Shown here piece after piece: positions 1-8,604 of a stretch of DNA of 64,000 nt (position 1 is its first letter; the number at the start of each line of letters is the position of its first letter). The notes below the pieces were generated by a model. The model made no database searches and had not been told where the DNA came from. It saw only the letters and a program-made list of their open reading frames with translations. The DNA comes from Sulfitobacter undariae (lineage in GTDB: Bacteria; Pseudomonadota; Alphaproteobacteria; Rhodobacterales; Rhodobacteraceae). The stretch is from contig NZ_JACIEI010000001.1 of the NCBI RefSeq assembly GCF_014196805.1, positions 62,001 to 126,000 of the forward strand. Reading direction: 5' to 3'. The translations under genes were made by a program, and so were the position numbers.

Positions 1-1
1 T

Positions 2-148
2 TTTGGAGGTCATGACAATCGGTACATGAGTTGGTCTTTAGCCATTGTTGAACAGTGCAGTGATTGGAGATTTGAGTTCAGGGATGATAAATGTGCAATC
101 CGAGCCCTCCAGTACCAAATGGTCCGGCAAAACCGGACAGTGTTTTAA
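2..148 (+). CDS. 3' end of an unidentified gene (partial)
   Basis: An open frame enters from beyond the left edge and stops at TAA 146-148, giving 48 C-terminal residues. The fragment is rich in aromatic and charged residues (it contains FRDDKCAIRALQYQ) with no membrane segment. Together with the rhamnosyltransferase-like gene downstream it could belong to a surface polysaccharide region, but I do not recognise the family. It is too short to rule out a chance open frame or part of a decayed gene. Confidence 0.4.
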   Translation, partial: FGGHDNRYMSWSLAIVEQCSDWRFEFRDDKCAIRALQYQMVRQNRTVF

Positions 149-162
149 GATGAAGCTACTGA

Positions 163-379
163 CGGTTTCCAAGTAAATTGAATTATTGTGACTGTAAGGA
201 GTTCTACAACACGGAGCGCTCTCGTGCTGCCCTTGATAAACAAGCACCAGATATTGTATGCTTCGGTGACTTGGAGGCAGGAAAAGCGGCATGGACTTTA
301 AGAATATACATCTTAGCCAACCCCAAAACTGTTCTAAAGAATAGGACCACCTAACTGGAAACAGTTGGCTGTAATTTGA
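163..379 (+). pseudogene. IS3-family transposase C-terminal remnant, frameshifted
   Basis: Reading + from about 163, the frame gives EFYNTERSRAALDKQAPD, which matches the end of the IS3-family OrfB integrase core (usual form YNxxRPHxALxxxTP). The match continues as IHLSQPQNCSKE in a second frame (stop near 353) and as GPPNWKQLAVI in a third, ending at TGA 377-379. At least two frameshifts are therefore needed, and the catalytic DDE part is absent. This is a dead insertion-sequence end and marks past mobility at this AT-rich edge. I could not define the terminal inverted repeats or a target-site duplication. Confidence 0.6.
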
Positions 380-411
380 AGAGAAACATACATTAGAAAT
401 AGTTAGAGTTA

Positions 412-1245
412 ATGGTACCTAAAATTCTTATATCTACGAGGTTTTCATTTTTTGGACAGTCTGGTTGGAAAAGTGATTTTTCGACTAATCCAGAGATGTT
501 GTTTGATGTTAATAGGTTGAACCAGAGATTTTGGCTTTTTGAAAAAATAACTCTGCCTAGTCTTAAGGCGCAAACGAACAAAGATTTTCACTGCTTTATC
601 TTATCAAGCAATATGATGCCTGAGTGGGCTCAAGTGAGATTGGTTGAGAGCTGCGATAAATATTTAGGTAATGAAAATTATACAATTAGGTTTGCCCGAC
701 CTGGCCGTGCAAGAAAATTTCAACGCTTTGCTCTGATGAATTTCGCAGGAGAAGATCCTGTTGCTCAGGTGGTTCTCGACGATGATGATGCTTTATCATC
801 AGATTTTGTCGAAAATCTATGCACTCACTTGAATTCCATGGATTACTCCGCCTCAGACGAAAACCTTCATTTTATTACATTTCCGAAAGGGTATGCATTG
901 GGTCTTCGAGCCGAAAGCACGCGTTTATGGAGGCATGATTACAAGTTCATAAATCTGGGTCTGACAATGATAGGTAACTCAAATCAAAAAAATATTTTTG
1001 GCATAAGTCATCGTCAAGCACCAAAAACTTTTGGGTTCAGAACCGATGGCAAAAAACCTATGTATATTAGAACTTTAAGTAACGTTAACGATTCACATGC
1101 TATTGTAAGAGACAAATGGAGTGAGATGGCCGATTGGCAATCTGAAAAGGATGTCGTGGAGCGGTTTCCATGGTTACCCGAAATCCAATTTGAAGATTAT
1201 TATAGCCTGCCGCACGCTCTGAACACAGATTTATTGCAATATTAG
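412..1245 (+). CDS. putative rhamnosyltransferase-like glycosyltransferase
   Basis: This 277-residue soluble protein resembles the putative rhamnosyltransferase family (PF11316). It has an N-terminal strand and loop with RFSFFG, a middle region with SLKAQTNKDFHCFIL, and the acidic metal/nucleotide-sugar motif VVLDDDDALSSDFV near residues 122-135. Such enzymes are expected to add a sugar to surface polysaccharide or another glycan in the cytoplasm, but the substrate cannot be read from sequence. The gene is clearly more AT-rich than the rest of the window and directly follows an IS3 remnant, so horizontal acquisition is likely. No strong ribosome-binding site precedes the ATG. Confidence 0.7.
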   Translation: MVPKILISTRFSFFGQSGWKSDFSTNPEMLFDVNRLNQRFWLFEKITLPSLKAQTNKDFHCFILSSNMMPEWAQVRLVESCDKYLGNENYTIRFARPGRARKFQRFALMNFAGEDPVAQVVLDDDDALSSDFVENLCTHLNSMDYSASDENLHFITFPKGYALGLRAESTRLWRHDYKFINLGLTMIGNSNQKNIFGISHRQAPKTFGFRTDGKKPMYIRTLSNVNDSHAIVRDKWSEMADWQSEKDVVERFPWLPEIQFEDYYSLPHALNTDLLQY

Positions 1246-1269
1246 CGGCTTACCCAGCACTATATTTTT

Positions 1270-1680
1270 TTACCACGTCACAGGACGCACAACTGGAGGG
1301 CGCAGTGATGCGTGAGGTGGTACGTTAGCGGGTTGAAATACTTGTATGCTGGCTTGTGCGGTTTGCGTGGTAACGCTTGGCGTCGGGGTGAGCAGTAAAA
1401 CGAGCCCCACAGCCATACAAACCCCAAGGATCATGGCGTGGAGGGTGCCTATGTCATTGAGCTGTTGGCCAAAGGGCTGTTTATAGCTTTTATGCCTCAA
1501 CTTTTGTTGTGCGTATTTGGCGCCTACCCAACCGCCTATGGTGGCCCAGTACAACAGTTTGATTTCGGGGGTGCGTCGCAGTTTCTCGGTGGCATACCTT
1601 TTGTCATTGGCAAAGGCGCGGTACGCGATTGCGTTGATAGCGATAAAATAGATCGCAAATATAGCTGTGAAAATAAGCAT
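1270..1680 (-). CDS. DUF1294 family membrane protein
   Basis: This 136-residue protein has the DUF1294 (PF06961) layout: an N-terminal membrane helix (LIFTAIFAIYFIAINAIAY), then NDKRYATEKLRRTPE, a small second hydrophobic stretch with GGWVGAKYAQQKLRHKSYK, and a third helix near residues 85-105. The function of the family is unknown. I chose the ATG at 1680 over the upstream TTG at 1701 because it opens directly on the first helix, as family members usually do. The C-terminal tail after the last helix is proline-rich and looks poorly conserved. The gene is monocistronic and is separated from the upstream gene by a strong terminator. Confidence 0.72.
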   Translation of the reverse strand: MLIFTAIFAIYFIAINAIAYRAFANDKRYATEKLRRTPEIKLLYWATIGGWVGAKYAQQKLRHKSYKQPFGQQLNDIGTLHAMILGVCMAVGLVLLLTPTPSVTTQTAQASIQVFQPANVPPHASLRPPVVRPVTW

Positions 1681-1721
1681 GTATGAAAACCTGAGAGGCA
1701 AATTTTCAACACGTATAACGT

Positions 1722-1752
1722 AACAAAGGCCCCGAAATTCAGGGCCTTTGTT
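1722..1752 (-). terminator. rho-independent terminator of the family 5 binding-protein gene
   Basis: An 11-bp perfect stem (1722-1732 with 1742-1752) encloses a 9-base loop. It starts 24 bases beyond the stop of the minus-strand ABC binding-protein gene. The stem is GC-rich at its apex and ends in TTTGTT on the minus strand, a modest U tract. Confidence 0.75.
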
Positions 1753-1775
1753 GGGTTATTTTGTGGCAGCCGGGG

Positions 1776-3254
1776 CTATTGCGACCAACTTACTGCTGTC
1801 AGGTCGTTCGATTGGGTCGGTTGATCTGCCCAAAGGCCGGTGATGCCTGCTTTTGCGACTGTCGGGAATGCCAGCTGAAACAGGTAACCGTTCACATAAT
1901 CACCAGCAATGATGCGCTGTGCTTCGCCCAGCATTTCAGTGCGTTTCGCCGTATCCGTCTCCACGTTGAACGCCGCGATCAGCTCTTGAAACGCGGGGTT
2001 GTCGTATTGGAAATAATAGTCCGGGTTGGCGTAGATGTTGATGTCCATTGGCTCGGTATGGCTGACGATGGTGAGGCCAAAGTTTTTGCCTTTGAACACG
2101 GATTCAAGCCACTGCGCCCATTCAACATTGGTGATCTGTGCCTTGATCCCGACCTGTGCCAGTTGCGCGGCGATGATTTCACCACCGCGACGGGCGTAAG
2201 AGGGCGGCGGCAGGAACAGGGTTGTCTCAAACCCGTCGGCAAAGCCGGCTTCGGCCAATAAGGCTTTGGACTTTTCAGGATCAAACGCGCTGTCGCCTGT
2301 CAGATCGACATAGGCGGGATTGTGGGGCGCGAAATGGGTGCCGATGGGCGTGCCATAGCCGAACATCGCGCCGTCAATGATGGCTTGGCGATCAATCGCA
2401 TGGGCCACTGCTTCGCGTACTTTGACGTTGTCGAAAGGTGCTTGTTTGTTGTTCATCGCAAGGATGGTTTCACCTTCGGTAGAACCGACAAGTACTTGGA
2501 AACGCGGGTCAGCCTCGAACATGGGCAGGTTTTCAGGGGCAGGGAAGCCCGAGAACACATCAATATCTTCGGCCATCATCGCCGAGAAGGCGGCGGTAGG
2601 GTCGGAGATGAATTTGAATGTGGCGGATGTCAGAACCGCTGGCGTACCCCAATAGCTATCATAACGTGACAGCTCGACTTTGTCGCCTTGGGACCAGCTG
2701 TCAAACTTGAATGCGCCTGTGCCGATCGGGGTTTGCTTGATGTTCTCGATGCTTTCGGGTGCAACAATTACCGCGTCACCCCATGCGAGGTTGAACAGCA
2801 TGTTGCCGTTCGCTTCGGAGAGTTTGACCTCGACCGTGGTAGAGTCAATCACGTTGACCTCTGCTATCGCGGAGTAGAGCGCCTTTTGCGCATTGGCGCT
2901 GTTTTCTGCGCCGATCCGGTCCAGCGAGAATTTGACATCTTCGGCGTCCATTGTGGTGCCGTCATGGAAGGTCACGCCCTCGTTCAGGGTAAAGGTATAA
3001 GTCAGCCCATCGTCGGAGATTTCCCAGCTTTTGGCGAGGCCGGGGATCACTGCGCCGCTGCTGTCAAAGCGGGTAAGCCCTTCGAAAACATTGGAATAGA
3101 GCACGGAATCAATTGCACCCGCGGCGGCGCTGGTCGGGTCCATGTGCGGCGGCTCTAGTTGGATACCGATGGTGATATCGTCTTTTGCAGCGGCGGCACC
3201 CGCCAGAAGCGCGGCAGCGCTGACGCCCAGTAAAAGGGGACGAAGGTGTAACAT
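1776..3254 (-). CDS. ABC transporter substrate-binding protein, family 5 (peptide/opine type)
   Basis: This 492-residue exported protein has a signal peptide (hydrophobic core LLLGVSAAALLAGAAA) and the SBP_bac_5 fold of oligopeptide, dipeptide and nickel binding proteins. Recognisable stretches are the N-terminal LEPPHMDPTSAA, YTFTLNEGVTFHDGT (the conserved FHDG motif) and the KVREAVAHAIDR motif in the middle lobe. It should bind a small peptide or amine in the periplasm and deliver it to a DppBCDF-like permease. No permease or ATPase gene is adjacent, so the partner must lie elsewhere. GGAG lies just before the ATG. It is divergent from the Hsp70-like gene. Confidence 0.88.
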   Translation of the reverse strand: MLHLRPLLLGVSAAALLAGAAAAKDDITIGIQLEPPHMDPTSAAAGAIDSVLYSNVFEGLTRFDSSGAVIPGLAKSWEISDDGLTYTFTLNEGVTFHDGTTMDAEDVKFSLDRIGAENSANAQKALYSAIAEVNVIDSTTVEVKLSEANGNMLFNLAWGDAVIVAPESIENIKQTPIGTGAFKFDSWSQGDKVELSRYDSYWGTPAVLTSATFKFISDPTAAFSAMMAEDIDVFSGFPAPENLPMFEADPRFQVLVGSTEGETILAMNNKQAPFDNVKVREAVAHAIDRQAIIDGAMFGYGTPIGTHFAPHNPAYVDLTGDSAFDPEKSKALLAEAGFADGFETTLFLPPPSYARRGGEIIAAQLAQVGIKAQITNVEWAQWLESVFKGKNFGLTIVSHTEPMDINIYANPDYYFQYDNPAFQELIAAFNVETDTAKRTEMLGEAQRIIAGDYVNGYLFQLAFPTVAKAGITGLWADQPTQSNDLTAVSWSQ

Positions 3255-3383
3255 GAGAGACTCCCTAGTTTTTTGTTATGAGCAAAGGTTAGGCGACGAT
3301 TTACAGGTTTACTAGGAGAAACCTTGCGACCCGTGCAGGGGGGCGTTATGCGGTGGAACTTTATTGTACAAAGGGATCAAAGC

Positions 3384-4622
3384 ATGGCGGTTTTGGGCAT
3401 AGATTTCGGGACGTCGAATTCGGCGGCAGCCGTGGCGCGTGATGGTGCGGCGCATATGATTGCGCTGGAGAGCGGCGAGATGACGCTGCCTACGGCGGTG
3501 TTCTTTGATTTTGACCGCAAGAAAATGCTGATTGGTGGCGCCGCGGGCGCGGCTTTGCTGGCAGGGGATGAGGGGCGTTATATGCGTGCCCTCAAAAGCC
3601 TGCTGGGCGCGCCGCTTATGCGTGAAAAGCGCAACCTGCTGGGTGAGAAGCTGGATTTCATTGATATCGTGTCGCGTTTTTTGGGGCAGGTCAAAGCCGC
3701 CGCCGAAGCGCAGACAGGCGAAACCTTTACGCGGGCATTGTCGGGCCGTCCCGTGCGGTTTCATCCGGATGATGCGCGCAATGCCCAAGCCGAAGTTGAT
3801 CTGCGCGAGGCTTACATGCGGGCAGGTTTTGAGGATGTCGCCTTTATGTACGAACCCGAAGCGGCCGCGTTGGCCAATCGCGAGGTTCTGGCGCAAGGCG
3901 ATCTGGGGCTGATTGTGGATATCGGCGGCGGTACATCGGATTTCACGCTGTTTCGCAACGGCGCTGATGGCATCGACATTCTGGGCAGCTATGGTGTGCG
4001 TTTGGGGGGCACGGATTTTGACCGTATTGTCAGTTTAGAGACTGTTATGCCGTTGTTGGGTCGAGACAGCGAAATCCGCCATGCTTTTGGCAATGAGACA
4101 CATACAGCGCCAACAACCATCTTTAATGACTTAGCGACATGGCAAAAAATTCAATTTCTCTATGCGCCTGACAGCCGCCGTTTGGCAAAAGACCTGCTGC
4201 AATACGCGGTTGAGCCAGCCAAGCTGGAGCGGTTGATATCAGTGCTGGATGACGAGTTGGGCCATGACATTGCTTTCGCCGTGGAGGCGGGCAAGATCGG
4301 TGCAAACACTACAGGCGCGGGGGAAATTGACCTGCGTGTCATTGAGCGCGGGTTGGCCGTGGTGCTGCAAGCGCAGACAGTGGAAGAATTGTTGCTGCCG
4401 TCGACCGCTGAGATGGCGCAAGCGGCTTTGGTGACTGTGGCTCAAGCAGGTGCTTTGCCAGAGGATGTGACGCATCTGGTGTTTGTGGGCGGCTCTAGCT
4501 TGATGCAAGTCACTCGCACAGCACTAGGGGCGGTGTTCCCGTCGGCGCAGGTGCATCATGGCTCTGCGCTGACAGCGATTGTCGATGGTTTGGGGCTTGC
4601 GGCTGAAGGCGCGTTTGCGTGA
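3384..4622 (+). CDS. Hsp70-family ATPase (YegD-like)
   Basis: At 412 residues this is an actin/Hsp70-fold ATPase without the C-terminal peptide-binding domain of DnaK. Phosphate-loop motifs are GIDFGTSNSAAAV near the N-terminus, DIGGGTSDFTLF near residue 195, and VFVGGSSLM near residue 370. This architecture matches E. coli YegD, whose exact role is unclear. I used the ATG at 3384 because it starts right at the first phosphate loop, with AAGGG about 9 bases upstream. An in-frame upstream extension to 3324 has no domain content. It is transcribed divergently from the binding-protein gene. Confidence 0.82.
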   Translation: MAVLGIDFGTSNSAAAVARDGAAHMIALESGEMTLPTAVFFDFDRKKMLIGGAAGAALLAGDEGRYMRALKSLLGAPLMREKRNLLGEKLDFIDIVSRFLGQVKAAAEAQTGETFTRALSGRPVRFHPDDARNAQAEVDLREAYMRAGFEDVAFMYEPEAAALANREVLAQGDLGLIVDIGGGTSDFTLFRNGADGIDILGSYGVRLGGTDFDRIVSLETVMPLLGRDSEIRHAFGNETHTAPTTIFNDLATWQKIQFLYAPDSRRLAKDLLQYAVEPAKLERLISVLDDELGHDIAFAVEAGKIGANTTGAGEIDLRVIERGLAVVLQAQTVEELLLPSTAEMAQAALVTVAQAGALPEDVTHLVFVGGSSLMQVTRTALGAVFPSAQVHHGSALTAIVDGLGLAAEGAFA

Positions 4623-4644
4623 CGTGACCTCAGCCGCCGATGTG

Positions 4645-5925
4645 TTAGCCGCGTGGCAGCAGCAGGGTTTCCAATGCCGCGCCCATAACACAGGCGCTGT
4701 CGATCATATCGTCAACGCCAATCCATTCGTTTGGCTTGTGGGCCATCTCCAAAACACCCGGACCATAGGCGATACAATTTTTCAGCTTGCCGATGCGGTC
4801 GATGTGTTTTTGATCATAGGTGCCGGGGGATGCCACATATTCAGGCGCTTTACCCATGACATCTTGGATCGCTTTGGCCACGGTTTGGACAACAGGCGCT
4901 TGGCGGTCTGTCATTGAGGGCAGAACCGAATTCAATTCGGTCAATGTGTATTCAAAGTCAGGACGGGTGCCACGCAGACCTTCCAACAGGCCAGTCACCT
5001 CATCGCGGACCTGATCCAGCGGCTCTTCCGAGAGAAAGCGGCGGTCAATTGTGATGCGGCAACTATCTGGTACGCAGTGGGACGGCAGGCCGTCAAAATC
5101 ATCATCTTGTTCTTTGGCACCGCCATGGATCGAGTTGATGTTCATGGTTGAGCTGCGCGCCCCTTCGGGAACAACGGGCATATCCGTGGTGCGCGAGGCC
5201 ATTGCAGGGAACAGTTTTGTCTCAAACTCGGATAGGACCGCGCCCATGTGGCGCACGGCGCAATCACCAAGGAAGGGCATGGAACCATGGGCGATTTCGC
5301 CCTTTGTTTCGATCTCGGCCCACCAGCCACCACGGTGACCAAGGCAAATACGATCTTTGTGCAGAGGTTCGGGGATGATGACATGCTGCACGCGCTCGGG
5401 GTTGAAAAAACCCTTCTCCGCAAGGTAGGCGACGCCGCCATACCCACCTGATTCCTCATCTGCAGTGCCTGAAATTTCAATTGCGCCCGCAAAGTCTTTG
5501 TAGGTTTCGATAAAGGCTTCGGCAGCGATGATAGAGGTGGCGAGGCCGCCTTTCATGTCACATGCACCGCGTCCATAAATCTTGCCTTCGTGCAACTGGC
5601 CGCCAAAGGGATCAAAGGTCCAGCCTTGGCCTTCCTCCACCACATCCGTGTGGCTGTTAAAGTGTACACATTCGCCTTTTTGCGTGCCTTCGCGGCGGGC
5701 GATGATGTTCCAGCGCGGGTATTTAGCGCTGTCGCCCGGAGTACCATGGGCGCGGATAAGCTGGGTTTCGAACCCGTGTGCTTTTAGGCGTTTGTCCAGA
5801 TATTCGCAGATCGCCAGATAGTCCTGACCGGGGGGGTTCAGCGTGGGAATACGAATCAGATCCTGAGTGAGAGCGATCAGTTCTTCGCGTTTGGCTGCGA
5901 TGGCCTGTGTCAGCGGCGTAGTCAT
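4645..5925 (-). CDS. M20-family metallopeptidase (ArgE/DapE type deacylase)
   Basis: The 426-residue cytoplasmic protein has the M20 di-zinc hydrolase layout: SHTDVVEEG (first His/Asp), GRGACDMKGGLA (bridging Asp), GTADEESGG (catalytic Glu and ligand Glu) and a C-terminal His region (MAHKPNEW). An inserted dimerisation domain lies between about residues 195 and 330. Relatives are annotated acetylornithine deacetylase or succinyl-diaminopimelate desuccinylase, but family assignment alone does not give the substrate. The start at 5925 has AAAGGA before it; a 23-residue in-frame extension to 5994 lacks support. It converges with the Hsp70-like gene. Confidence 0.83.
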   Translation of the reverse strand: MTTPLTQAIAAKREELIALTQDLIRIPTLNPPGQDYLAICEYLDKRLKAHGFETQLIRAHGTPGDSAKYPRWNIIARREGTQKGECVHFNSHTDVVEEGQGWTFDPFGGQLHEGKIYGRGACDMKGGLATSIIAAEAFIETYKDFAGAIEISGTADEESGGYGGVAYLAEKGFFNPERVQHVIIPEPLHKDRICLGHRGGWWAEIETKGEIAHGSMPFLGDCAVRHMGAVLSEFETKLFPAMASRTTDMPVVPEGARSSTMNINSIHGGAKEQDDDFDGLPSHCVPDSCRITIDRRFLSEEPLDQVRDEVTGLLEGLRGTRPDFEYTLTELNSVLPSMTDRQAPVVQTVAKAIQDVMGKAPEYVASPGTYDQKHIDRIGKLKNCIAYGPGVLEMAHKPNEWIGVDDMIDSACVMGAALETLLLPRG

Positions 5926-6073
5926 CTGGGATCCTTTTTTATTGAACGAAATGTAGAGGTTGCGCGTTAGCTCCCGAAGGGTTTGCGCCGTCAAACCGCA
6001 TCATTGCGGAACGGCGTCAGAGTGCAAGTGCTGAATTTTTTCGAAGTCAGCCGATCTGAAGAGTAGGAAGAAC

Positions 6074-6919
6074 ATGTCCCAACGTGAAACACGCCAAGAA
6101 GAAACCCGCAAAGAGACTGATGAACAATCTGTCGAACAAGCGGCATCTTTGTCGCCCCACTTGATTTATGAGGTGATCCGACGGGATGGTGAGGAAGAGC
6201 TATCGCGCACCAGAAGGTCGCTTTTCTGGTCGGGCATTGCGGCGGGCATTTTGATCAGCCTCTCGGTTCTGGGCGAAGCCGTCCTGCGAACGTATTTGCC
6301 GGATACGCCTTCGCGTTATCTGGTTGAGAATTTAGGTTACTCACTGGGCTTTTTGGCCGTGATCACCAGCCGCATGCAGTTGTTCACCGAAAACACCATC
6401 ACCACGGTGTTGCCATTAATGCGTGATCCGACGTGGCGGGTGTTCGGGGCGATGCTGCGCCTGTGGGGGATTGTGCTGGGGGCAAATGTGTTGGGCGGTT
6501 TTGCTGCTGCGGCGTTGTTTGTGTTCACGCCAGCGCTTCCTGCTGACATTATGCTGTCTGTCACGGCCCTGTCTGAACATGCGATGAGCATGTCCTCTTC
6601 CGTGAGTTTCTGGCGGGCCATTCCTGCGGGGGTGATCATCGCGTTGATCGTATGGATGCTGCCTCAAGCGGCGGAAGCCAAGTTTTTCATCGTCATGTCG
6701 TTCACGTGGCTCATCGCGGCGGGGGACTTTACCCATATCGTTGCAGGGTCGGTTGAGATGGCGGTTTTATTGCTACAGGGTGATTTAGCTGTGACAGATG
6801 CGATAACGGGGTTCTTTGTGCCGGTGCTTGCGGGTAATGTCATGGGCGGTACTGTGGTATTTACGCTGGTGGCGTGGGGGCAGGTGCGCGACGACGTCAA
6901 AGCCGGAGCCAAAGACTGA
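6074..6919 (+). CDS. formate/nitrite transporter family channel (YfdC-like)
   Basis: This 281-residue integral membrane protein has the FNT family pattern of six membrane helices after an unusually long, Glu/Arg-rich cytoplasmic N-terminus (about 55 residues). The motifs LGFLAVITSRMQLFTENT and GNVMGGTVVFTL correspond to the pore-lining loops of the family. FNT channels form pentamers that pass small anions such as formate or nitrite; the YfdC branch is uncharacterised. GGAAG precedes the ATG. It is followed within 12 bases by the BrkB-like gene, so the two are probably cotranscribed. Confidence 0.85.
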   Translation: MSQRETRQEETRKETDEQSVEQAASLSPHLIYEVIRRDGEEELSRTRRSLFWSGIAAGILISLSVLGEAVLRTYLPDTPSRYLVENLGYSLGFLAVITSRMQLFTENTITTVLPLMRDPTWRVFGAMLRLWGIVLGANVLGGFAAAALFVFTPALPADIMLSVTALSEHAMSMSSSVSFWRAIPAGVIIALIVWMLPQAAEAKFFIVMSFTWLIAAGDFTHIVAGSVEMAVLLLQGDLAVTDAITGFFVPVLAGNVMGGTVVFTLVAWGQVRDDVKAGAKD

Positions 6920-6931
6920 GTGGGGAAATTA

Positions 6932-7918
6932 ATGAGTGACCAATCCGTAACTGTTGCACCGAAGAGTGCCTTTGCCACCGCTTGGGCATTTCTGAGCGGC
7001 GGGTTCAAACAAATCGGAGACACCAACCTATCGCTGGTTTCAGCAGGCGTTGGTTTTTTCGGGATGTTGTCGTTGTTTCCCGCCATCGCGGCTTTGATCG
7101 CATTGCTGAGCCTTGTGTCCGATCCGGATGTCGTGATCGCACAGCTAGAAGATATGCAGGGGCTGTTGCCCGATGACGTCTATCAAATTTTCCACGCCCA
7201 GATCGTGAGCCTCGTTACTGCCAGCCCGGATACATTGGGGTGGGCAGGTATCATTTCTATCGCGGCGGCGTTGTGGTCGGCGCGGGCAGGGGTTGCGGCG
7301 ATGATGACGGGCCTGAATGCCGTGCACGGCGAAAAGAACCGCGCGACGGCGTCACATTACATGCGCGCGCTGTTGCTGGCGCTGGCGCTGGTGGGGGTTG
7401 GCGTTGTGTCACTGGTGACATTGGTAATTGCGCCTGTTGTGCTGGCATTTTTCCCACTGGGCGGCATTGCGGGGGTATTGGCCGAAGCGGTGCGCTGGAC
7501 GATTGCTGTCGGAGTTTTGCTGGCAGGGGTTAGCGTACTGTACCGGTATGGCCCGAACCGTGGCCAATCCAGCCGCCGTTCGATCAGGGCAGGGGCGATT
7601 TTTGCTGTGATCAGTTGGGCTGCGCTTTCGGTCATGTTTTCGCATTATGTCGCGAATTTCGGGAATTATAATCAGGTTTACGGCTCAATCGGGGCGGTGA
7701 TCGCAATGTTGGTGTGGCTCTGGCTGAGCAGTTTTGTGATTTTACTGGGTGCTGTTGTAAATGCGCAGGTCGAAAAACACATTTATCATGAAAAAACCCC
7801 TGACGCGGCCTCTCCTTTTGAGGAGGTAGAGGATGCGCAGAGGGATGAAGACGGTGAGTTATACTCGACTGATGACGAGGCCGAAATGTCAGGACCGACG
7901 GCGCGAACCGGCGTTTAA
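6932..7918 (+). CDS. YihY/BrkB-like membrane protein
   Basis: The 328-residue protein has the YihY/BrkB (PF03631) topology of about six membrane helices. It shows the conserved GFFGMLSLFPAIAALIALLSL helix early and YGSIGAVIAMLVWLWLSS in the last helix, followed by an acidic cytoplasmic tail. The family was once called ribonuclease BN, but that is now considered wrong; its role is unknown. The ATG at 6932 follows GGGGAAA and is preferred over the GTG at 6920. The last 30 bases overlap the end of the convergent holin-like gene, so the two messages are antisense at their 3' ends. Confidence 0.82.
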   Translation: MSDQSVTVAPKSAFATAWAFLSGGFKQIGDTNLSLVSAGVGFFGMLSLFPAIAALIALLSLVSDPDVVIAQLEDMQGLLPDDVYQIFHAQIVSLVTASPDTLGWAGIISIAAALWSARAGVAAMMTGLNAVHGEKNRATASHYMRALLLALALVGVGVVSLVTLVIAPVVLAFFPLGGIAGVLAEAVRWTIAVGVLLAGVSVLYRYGPNRGQSSRRSIRAGAIFAVISWAALSVMFSHYVANFGNYNQVYGSIGAVIAMLVWLWLSSFVILLGAVVNAQVEKHIYHEKTPDAASPFEEVEDAQRDEDGELYSTDDEAEMSGPTARTGV

Positions 7919-8230
7919 ACCTGTCATAAAGGCAGCCATCATCGTTTCCATATTGGCTTCGGGGGCCTTGGTCGGCTGCGGCGGCGCCACTGGCTTTTTG
8001 CTGCGCATGGACATCACAGAAAAAGCGACCAATGCAGCACCTGTGTAAACGGCCCCGAGGACCAGACAGGCGTTGAGCGGGGTTGTCACTGTAAGCAACA
8101 AAAACCACGCGGCACCTGTCCAAAAGGCGAGCCCCACCAAAAGAGCGAGGCTCGCGAATAGTCCGATGCCGACGGTGCGTGCAGAATGGCCAGCCTGTGC
8201 GCGGGCCTTTGCGAGCATGCCGGAAACCAT
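7889..8230 (-). CDS. phage-holin-like / YqjE-type membrane protein
   Basis: This 113-residue protein has two strong membrane helices (about residues 23-45 and 50-72) joined by a short turn, then a basic cytoplasmic tail. That is the pattern of the holin-X/YqjE group (PF07332), which are housekeeping membrane proteins rather than lysis proteins. The start codon lies 1 base after the stop of the upstream DUF883 gene, so the two are translationally coupled. This is the same gene pair as yqjD-yqjE of E. coli. The 3' end overlaps the BrkB-like gene on the other strand by 30 bp. Confidence 0.75.
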   Translation of the reverse strand: MVSGMLAKARAQAGHSARTVGIGLFASLALLVGLAFWTGAAWFLLLTVTTPLNACLVLGAVYTGAALVAFSVMSMRSKKPVAPPQPTKAPEANMETMMAAFMTGLNAGSRRRS

Positions 8231-8231
8231 C

Positions 8232-8531
8232 TTAGCGGCGCGCCGTCATCATGCCGACAAGAAAGCCGATGCCAGCAGCAATACCCAGCGAGGTCGCGGG
8301 CTGATTGTGAACGAATTCTTCGGCCTGTGCCTGTGCTTCGCTGGCTTTCTTACGCCCCGCTGCTTCTAGGTCGGCGGCGGTCGCTTTGGCATAACGTGTT
8401 GCTTCTGCGGATTTGCTGACACCATAATCAGACAGCGTCTGCGTCAGGTTTGACAAGTCATTTCTCAGAATCTCCATCTGGGCCGACAAGTCTTCTACTG
8501 ATACGTTTTTTCCGTTCGATGCATTTGCCAT
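8232..8531 (-). CDS. DUF883 / ElaB-YqjD family protein
   Basis: A 99-residue protein with an N-terminal amphipathic coiled-coil (about residues 10-70, rich in Ala, Glu and Lys) and one C-terminal membrane helix containing GIAAGIGFLVGMM, ending in ARR. This is the YqjD/ElaB layout; in E. coli these are C-tail anchored inner membrane proteins that bind ribosomes in stationary phase. GGAG precedes the ATG at 8531; a TTG two codons further up is possible. A perfect EcfG-type promoter lies about 40 bases upstream, which places the gene in the general stress regulon. Confidence 0.8.
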   Translation of the reverse strand: MANASNGKNVSVEDLSAQMEILRNDLSNLTQTLSDYGVSKSAEATRYAKATAADLEAAGRKKASEAQAQAEEFVHNQPATSLGIAAGIGFLVGMMTARR

Positions 8532-8571
8532 TTTCAAAATTCTCCGTGGTTTATCTGTGTTTCACAGAGTT

Positions 8572-8597
8572 AACGCAGCGGGGTGCGCAAATGTTCC
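8572..8597 (-). promoter_or_regulatory. EcfG-type promoter of the DUF883/YqjE-like pair
   Basis: On the minus strand GGAAC (8597-8593) is followed after exactly 17 bases by CGTT (8575-8572). This is the alphaproteobacterial EcfG consensus, seen in the same form upstream of phyR and nepR nearby. The -10 ends about 40 bases before the start codon at 8531. Confidence 0.82.
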
Positions 8598-8604
8598 AAA
8601 TGAA

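Noticed and set aside
38..292. 84-residue minus-strand reading frame at the left edge
   Set aside because: It lies opposite the partial gene end and IS3 remnant, has no ribosome-binding site and no family match.
7889..8230. Prophage holin implying a phage remnant
   Set aside because: The holin-like label comes from a family also including housekeeping YqjE; no other phage genes are nearby.
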